Under the pieces are notes generated by a model that was not told the origin of the DNA, did not search any database, and was given only the letters and a program-made list of their open reading frames with translations. From assembly GCA_027043985.1 (NCBI GenBank), contig JALUDQ010000171.1, positions 1 through 10,470 on the forward strand: a DNA stretch of 10,470 bases, written 5' to 3'. Below, in pieces: positions 6,332 through 10,470 of this stretch. Source of the stretch: Desulfurococcales archaeon (GTDB lineage Archaea; Thermoproteota; Thermoprotei_A; Sulfolobales; WANQ01). The position numbers and the translations under genes were made by a program. Each line of letters starts with the position of its first letter. Position 1 is the stretch's first letter.

Positions 6332-6337
6332 AGGTGA
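6332..6337 (+). promoter_or_regulatory. Shine-Dalgarno site favouring ATG 6343 as feoB start
   Basis: AGGTGA is a good archaeal SD with a 5-nt spacer to ATG 6343. It overlaps the alternative in-frame GTG at 6334, which has no good SD of its own. If the AT-rich element at 6304-6311 is the TATA box, transcription could begin near 6334 and a leaderless GTG start would be possible. Confidence 0.55.
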
Positions 6338-6342
6338 ACGAG

Positions 6343-8475
6343 ATGACCAACTGGAGCAAACTAGGACTAAAAGAGCAGGGATGTGATATAGTTGTAGCTG
6401 TTGCTGGAAACCCCAACGTAGGAAAATCAACATTATTTAACGTGCTAACGGGGGAGACAGCTCACGTAGCCAACTGGCCTGGAGTAACAGTCGAACTGAA
6501 AACTGGTGAACGAGTCCACCGTGGTAAAAAGATATGCTTCGTTGACTTGCCGGGAACATATGGTATAACAGCATCTAGTATCGATGAAATCGTTGCAAGA
6601 GAATATATTGTTGGTGGAGAAGCAGACGTAGTATTAGTTCTAGTAGACTCTACGGCTCCCGAGAGAACTATTTACCTAGCACTACAAATACTTGAACTCA
6701 CCCCAAGAGTAGTTATAGCATTAACGAAAACCGATCAAGCACATAGCCTCGGAATACATATCCACGTAGATAAACTTGAAGCCAAACTAGGAGTACCAGT
6801 CATAGCAACATCAGCTGTCCAAGGACTTGGTATAAGAGAGCTATTAGACACTATAATAGAAGTAGCTGAGGGAAGAAAGGGGAGAAAGGAACCATTAAGA
6901 ATAGATTATAATGGACTTGAACCCTATATAAGAGAACTAGAACTACTGATAGCTAAAAGCAAAGTATTAGAAAACTATAATCCGAGATGGGTTGCATTAA
7001 GACTACTTGAGGGAGACCAGAGACTAGAGGAGCTCTTAGAAAAAGCTGGCAAGAAAGAAATCATTGAGAAAGCCCGAGAACTAAGAGAAATATTTACAAA
7101 GAATAGTGGTAGAACACCTGAAGATCTTGCAATAATGACTCGCTTCGACTATGCCGACAAGTTAATGCATGAGGTAATTGTTCGAACCGAGCAAAAACGA
7201 GTAATAGAGAAAGCCACTGAACAATTATTCCAGCACCCCATTATAGGACCCCTTGTAAGCCTCGGCTTATTATTTCTTGTATTCTTCTTCGCCTTTGCAA
7301 TAAACACTGGATTCCCATTAAACACTGTTTTCGAAATGCTAGGCTACGGAGACATAGCTTCAGCTATAGAGGAGTTCAGCTTCAGCGGACTACTTGAGAA
7401 ACTATTCAACTGGTTGTCAAGTACTAGTGCTTCATATCTAGCCGGTGCTGGCTCTCCGGAATGGCTTATCAGCTTGGTCTCTGATGGTATAATACCTGGT
7501 GTTGGAAGCGTCTTATCCTTCCTGCCATTAATAATATTGATATCCTTGTTTATAGCAATACTAGAGGATTCCGGGCTAGCCCCGAGAATGGCTATAGCCT
7601 TTCACCGCTTCTTTGCTAGATTCGGATTATCGGGTAGAGCCATATTTCCAATGATTATTAGCTTGGGCTGTAATGTTCCAGGCGTACTTGCTAGTAGAAC
7701 AGCTACAGAGGAAGAGGAGAGAGTAGAGATAATCTTGGGAGTACCCTTTATTCCGTGTCAAGCAAGACTAGTGGTATTATTGGCCTTTGTTGGAGCCTTC
7801 TTTAAGTCACCAGTAGTTCAAGCAGCAGTTATACTTGGTGTCTATATTTTAGGAATAATAGTATACCTCATAACAGCCTTATTGGCTAGGAGGATATTAT
7901 TTAAGAGAAGAGAATCACCCGAATTCTTGATAGAGATCCCTCCACTCCATAAGCCCAATGGTAAGGTTATATGGTGGATTACCTGGGACTATAGCAAACA
8001 CTTCTTGAAGAAGGCGGGAGTAATAATATTCTTGCTTAGCATTATAACATGGATGCTCCTCTCCTATGGACCCAGTGGAGTAGTAGAAGACCCCGTAGAA
8101 AGCTATGGTGCAATACTAGGACACAGTATTGGTCCAATACTACAGATCCTATACGGTCTAACATCTGATACTGCTTGGAGGATAGGTTTCGCGTTAATCC
8201 ACGGCTTTATAGCTAAGGAAGCTCTAGTTGAATCGATAACACTGCTTCAAGGAGTAGATAGTCCTAGAGAAGCCCTCTTATCGCTGGGCTTATCTCCTGG
8301 TCAAGCTCTAGCAATACTCGTATACATGATGCTCTACGTACCGTGTCTTGCAACAATAGCGGTAATGTACCAGGAGCTTAAGAACGCTAAGCTAACGGTA
8401 TTAGCTGTAATATACATGATAGTAGTGGCAACAATAGTTTCTATAATAATATACGGTATACTAAGCATTATATGA
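6343..8475 (+). CDS. feoB: FeoB, ferrous iron transporter with N-terminal G domain
   Basis: Membrane Fe(II) importer with a cytosolic GTPase domain. Numbering from the alternative GTG at 6334: G1 GNPNVGKS at 25-32, G2 Thr 52 in WPGVT, G3 DLPG at 71-74, G4 TKTD at 131-134 (Thr where most FeoB have Asn), and G5 TSA in ATSAVQG. A helical linker domain (about 190-290) precedes the membrane part, which starts near 305 and has roughly eight hydrophobic segments. Both Gate motifs of the family are intact: GCNVPG with Cys 446 and YVPCLAT with Cys 671; another conserved Cys (475) is in PFIPC. The length of 710 residues is typical of archaeal and shorter bacterial FeoB. ATG 6343 is preferred for its SD; the frame could begin at GTG 6334. 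It is divergent from the regulator-feoA operon and its stop overlaps the first possible start of the FeoC-like gene. Confidence 0.95.
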   Translation: MTNWSKLGLKEQGCDIVVAVAGNPNVGKSTLFNVLTGETAHVANWPGVTVELKTGERVHRGKKICFVDLPGTYGITASSIDEIVAREYIVGGEADVVLVLVDSTAPERTIYLALQILELTPRVVIALTKTDQAHSLGIHIHVDKLEAKLGVPVIATSAVQGLGIRELLDTIIEVAEGRKGRKEPLRIDYNGLEPYIRELELLIAKSKVLENYNPRWVALRLLEGDQRLEELLEKAGKKEIIEKARELREIFTKNSGRTPEDLAIMTRFDYADKLMHEVIVRTEQKRVIEKATEQLFQHPIIGPLVSLGLLFLVFFFAFAINTGFPLNTVFEMLGYGDIASAIEEFSFSGLLEKLFNWLSSTSASYLAGAGSPEWLISLVSDGIIPGVGSVLSFLPLIILISLFIAILEDSGLAPRMAIAFHRFFARFGLSGRAIFPMIISLGCNVPGVLASRTATEEEERVEIILGVPFIPCQARLVVLLAFVGAFFKSPVVQAAVILGVYILGIIVYLITALLARRILFKRRESPEFLIEIPPLHKPNGKVIWWITWDYSKHFLKKAGVIIFLLSIITWMLLSYGPSGVVEDPVESYGAILGHSIGPILQILYGLTSDTAWRIGFALIHGFIAKEALVESITLLQGVDSPREALLSLGLSPGQALAILVYMMLYVPCLATIAVMYQELKNAKLTVLAVIYMIVVATIVSIIIYGILSII

Positions 8476-8735
8476 GAGGACCAAGAGACATGAGCAATAC
8501 GTTGATAATGATACTGGAAGAAATAAGGAAGATGAGGGTCTTTACGCCAGATCTTATAGCGAGAAAATTAGATGTACCAAGAGAAACAGTTGAAAAAGTA
8601 ATAGGACTGCTATTGGCGCAGGGAAAGATTAGAAGAGTTAAGCTAGAGTGTCCGTGTGATAAATGTATTTTTAGCAAAATATGTACGTTTAAGAGAAAAG
8701 GAAACATAGTGTTCTATGAAATAGTTGAACAATAA
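8472..8735 (+). CDS. feoC: FeoC-like small winged-helix protein with a four-cysteine motif
   Basis: Small cytosolic protein of 87 residues, or 81 from the second ATG at 8490. The N-terminal part (about 8-58) reads as a winged helix: LIMILEEIRKM, TPDLIARKLDVPRETVEKVIGLLLAQGKIRRV. It is followed by four cysteines, Cys 60, 62, 65 and 71, spaced C-x-C-x2-C-x5-C, then a short strand. Enterobacterial FeoC has the same plan, a winged helix with C-x4-C-x2-C-x5-C binding an Fe-S cluster, and stabilises FeoB; the first gap is shorter here. The ATG at 8472 overlaps the feoB stop (ATGA), so translation is probably coupled; ATG 8490 has the better SD (GAGAGG about 10 nt upstream) and may be the real start. 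FeoC is the best call on context and shape; it could instead be an Fe-S sensing regulator. Confidence 0.72.
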   Translation: MRGPRDMSNTLIMILEEIRKMRVFTPDLIARKLDVPRETVEKVIGLLLAQGKIRRVKLECPCDKCIFSKICTFKRKGNIVFYEIVEQ

Positions 8736-8779
8736 TCACGTTCCCGTATATACTCATTAGTTAAACTGCACATATTTGT

Positions 8780-8799
8780 TACCACTGTCTTTAATGGTA
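8780..8799 (+). other. Small hairpin-forming repeat between the feo genes and the ABC transporter
   Basis: TACCA (8780-8784) and TGGTA (8795-8799) flank a 10-nt loop and are followed by the T-rich stretch 8803-8807. It could contribute to ending the feoB-feoC transcript, or be an operator next to the ABC gene's TATA box. The 5-bp stem is weak. Confidence 0.25.
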
Positions 8800-8802
8800 G
8801 AA

Positions 8803-8812
8803 TTTTTATATC
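8803..8812 (+). promoter_or_regulatory. TATA box candidate for the ABC transporter genes
   Basis: TTTTTATATC fits an archaeal TATA box. The expected transcription start near 8834 leaves a leader under 10 nt before GTG 8843. That is so short that the AGGTG at 8833-8837 is only partly inside the message; near-leaderless translation is possible. Confidence 0.5.
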
Positions 8813-8842
8813 TTGTTTTAAGATTGGGGCATAGGTGTTTGG

Positions 8843-9763
8843 GTGCCACTCCTCGTAGCTCGGAGACTTGTGAAGCGTTTTGGCAACATTATTGCTGTTA
8901 ACGGTCTTGATCTAACGGTAGGCGAGGGAGAGGTTTTAGGACTTGTTGGCCCCAATGGTGCTGGAAAGACAACTACCATAAGATTATGTCTTGGTATTTT
9001 GAGAAGAGACCGTGGAGAAGTTAGCTTATTTGGCCGTGACCCTTTCTATGATGCAAGTGCCCGCGAGAATGTTGGGGTTATTTTTGAGAAACCCTCATTC
9101 CCGGAAGCCTTGAGTGTTGAGAAGCTACTCGAGTATGCTGCTAAAATACATGGTGTTAGTCTTGATAGGGTGAACGAGGTTCTACGTATTGTAGGACTAG
9201 TTGAGAGGAAAAATGCTTCCGTGAAGTCGTTGAGTGCTGGGCAGAGGCAGCGTTTAGCTATAGCACACGCTCTTATACATGAGCCACAGTTATTGATTGC
9301 CGATGAGCCTACGAGTAATTTGGATCCTCTTGGTAGGAGTGAGGTTTTAGGCTTGCTCGCTGAGTTGAGTCGAGATCATGGTATATCTATACTCGTGTCT
9401 TCCCACATATTGCCTGAATTGTCGAGAATTGTTAGTAGGCTAGCATTAATACATTTTGGACGTTTGGTTTTCCAGGGTACACCAGCTGACATTATGGGGG
9501 CTTTAAAGGTTAGTGTTGTAAGGATTAGAGCGGATAACTTAGAGGATGTTGCTAGGAGGCTTAGAGAGTATTTTAGTGAGGTCGAGATAAGAGGTGCCGA
9601 AATAATAGTTCATACAGATAAGCCGGGATTCGTCTATAAGATTATCGGCGAACTAATAGATAAATATAACTTACGCATCTATGGCGTTGAAAGCCTCGAA
9701 GCTTCTATTGAGGAGTTTCTCCGCCGCTTCCTACAACAATACCAGCGGCCTAGAGCTGGGTGA
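8843..9763 (+). CDS. ABC transporter ATP-binding protein (ABC-2/DrrA-CcmA type)
   Basis: ATPase subunit of an ABC exporter-type complex, acting at the inner face of the membrane with the permease encoded next. The 306 residues contain Walker A GPNGAGKTT at 36-44, a Q-loop position occupied by Glu 82 (IFEKP), signature LSAGQ at 130-134 (Ala for the usual Gly), Walker B LLIADEP at 150-156 with the D-loop Asp 161, and H-loop His 188 in SSHIL. A C-terminal extension of about 85 residues ends in LEASIEEFLRRF, as in ABC-2 ATPases of the DrrA/NatA group. GTG 8843 has an AGGTG 5 nt upstream. The stop is followed after 5 nt by the permease ATG. The substrate cannot be predicted; a metal or iron link is suggested only by position beside feo genes and by its separate promoter is not supported. 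Confidence 0.88.
   Translation: MPLLVARRLVKRFGNIIAVNGLDLTVGEGEVLGLVGPNGAGKTTTIRLCLGILRRDRGEVSLFGRDPFYDASARENVGVIFEKPSFPEALSVEKLLEYAAKIHGVSLDRVNEVLRIVGLVERKNASVKSLSAGQRQRLAIAHALIHEPQLLIADEPTSNLDPLGRSEVLGLLAELSRDHGISILVSSHILPELSRIVSRLALIHFGRLVFQGTPADIMGALKVSVVRIRADNLEDVARRLREYFSEVEIRGAEIIVHTDKPGFVYKIIGELIDKYNLRIYGVESLEASIEEFLRRFLQQYQRPRAG
9758..9763 (+). promoter_or_regulatory. Shine-Dalgarno site of the permease, overlapping the ATPase stop codon
   Basis: GGGTGA includes the TGA stop of the ATPase gene and sits 5 nt before ATG 9769, a layout typical of translationally coupled archaeal gene pairs. Confidence 0.65.
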
Positions 9764-9768
9764 AGTTT

Positions 9769-10470
9769 ATGGCTAAGAGTTATCCATTACTATTAATGGA
9801 TATAGAGGATATATTGAAACCACCAGTCTACGACATATTGCTCGGAATAGCCGTTGTATTGGGTGGGTTCAATGCTTTAATAATACCTGTTGCAAGTTCC
9901 ATTCAGCTCGCCTCAACTGCTACTAGTGTACCCTTATTTATAGCATTAGTTTACATTGCTATCAGGTGTAGTGCTGGAGTAGCATCATTAATCTCAAATA
10001 ATATTATGCAGTTATATCTATCATATCCTATATCAAGGCTAAAAATACTGCTAATACTATTGTTTACACGTATCCTACTACCAATCCTAATAATAATTGG
10101 TTTACCACTCCTGGCAGCCTCAGTGTTTCTTTCAAAGATAGTGGCTAGCGATATCGTAGGGTTTCTAGCAGTATTCGGGGGACGCGTGTTGTTCACGTTT
10201 TTCCTAGGGATCGTCTCTTTACTCTTCGCATTATCTTCGAGGAGAGTAGGCGTTGCAGTAGTATTATCCATAGTATTCTACTTCGCATACAATATAATGA
10301 GCGGTATATTCTCAGCATTCTCAGTATTTCTCGGAGAAAAAATATACATGTATATTGCACAGAGCCTCACATTCTCGGATACCCTCAACGCTTACCTAAT
10401 GGGTGCTACTGAGCCTCCCTTATGGGTGTTCATACCAGTACCAACAGCTACTATTGTGTTAACTGTCTTG
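9769..10470 (+). CDS. ABC-2-type transporter permease (3' end outside window)
   Basis: Membrane subunit partner of the preceding ATPase. The frame from ATG 9769 stays open for 234 codons to the last base of the window, with no stop, so the C-terminal end is missing. The translation begins MAKSYPLLLMDIEDILKPP, a short cytosolic start, then shows several hydrophobic segments: about 22-44, 52-67, 92-119 (rich in Leu and Ile), 135-155, 160-185, and one at the window edge. A short charged link LSYPISRLKILL near 83-94 fits the loop found after TM2 in ABC-2 permeases (the YPISR-type sequence is common there). No periplasmic binding or enzymatic domain is seen. Five-nt spacing to the ATPase gene and the SD in its stop codon argue for one operon. 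Substrate unknown. Confidence 0.8.
   Translation, partial: MAKSYPLLLMDIEDILKPPVYDILLGIAVVLGGFNALIIPVASSIQLASTATSVPLFIALVYIAIRCSAGVASLISNNIMQLYLSYPISRLKILLILLFTRILLPILIIIGLPLLAASVFLSKIVASDIVGFLAVFGGRVLFTFFLGIVSLLFALSSRRVGVAVVLSIVFYFAYNIMSGIFSAFSVFLGEKIYMYIAQSLTFSDTLNAYLMGATEPPLWVFIPVPTATIVLTVL

Noticed and set aside
8468..8707. Minus-strand frame opposite the FeoC-like gene
   Set aside because: The plus strand encodes a winged helix with a cysteine motif coupled to feoB; the antisense frame shows nothing recognisable.
9951..10271. Reading frame of 106 codons on the minus strand near the right end
   Set aside because: It runs antisense through the permease gene, whose hydrophobic segments and coupling to the ATPase gene are convincing.

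Overview
The window looks like chromosomal DNA of a crenarchaeon, probably a hyperthermophile of the Thermoprotei (Desulfurococcales-like). The order is inferred from gene content and base usage; the species cannot be named. Evidence for archaea: an XPD/Rad3 helicase with its iron-sulphur cysteines, a stand-alone CTP-type riboflavin kinase (RibK), a PAC2/PbaB-type protein, TATA-like boxes in place of bacterial promoters, Shine-Dalgarno (SD) sequences of the GGTGA/GAGGTG type, frequent TTG and GTG starts, and heavy use of AGA/AGG and ATA codons. Genes are tightly packed. The longest stretch without a gene is about 246 bases (2663-2908). I found no tRNA, rRNA, CRISPR array, insertion sequence or broken gene.

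Left part (2-3340): an XPD-like DNA helicase whose 5' end lies outside the window converges on, and overlaps by 18 bp, a DHH/DHHA1 phosphoesterase gene. A divergent intergenic region with a structured segment separates the phosphoesterase from ribK, which makes FMN. RibK then converges on the next gene block.

Middle part (3368-6220, all minus strand, transcribed right to left): a DtxR-family metal regulator, feoA, an HtpX-type membrane metalloprotease, and a PAC2-family protein with a C-terminal coiled coil and a penultimate tyrosine. The regulator and feoA are 23 bp apart and probably cotranscribed. The protease and PAC2 gene form a candidate protein quality-control pair.

Right part (6343-10470, plus strand): feoB, then a small FeoC-like winged-helix protein with four cysteines whose first possible start overlaps the feoB stop, then a separately promoted ABC transporter made of an ATPase and an ABC-2-like permease cut by the window end.

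The core of the window is a complete ferrous iron uptake module arranged divergently: regulator-feoA leftwards, feoB-feoC rightwards. The 113-bp gap between them holds two overlapping inverted repeats built from three TTAGA/TCTAA half-sites, their centres 10 bp apart and lying against the regulator's TATA box. The simplest model is that the DtxR protein, loaded with metal, shuts off both its own operon and feoB. The families here are all known. The most interesting parts are this operator layout, the mixed metal-site residues of the regulator, the archaeal FeoC-like protein, and the PAC2 C-terminus.
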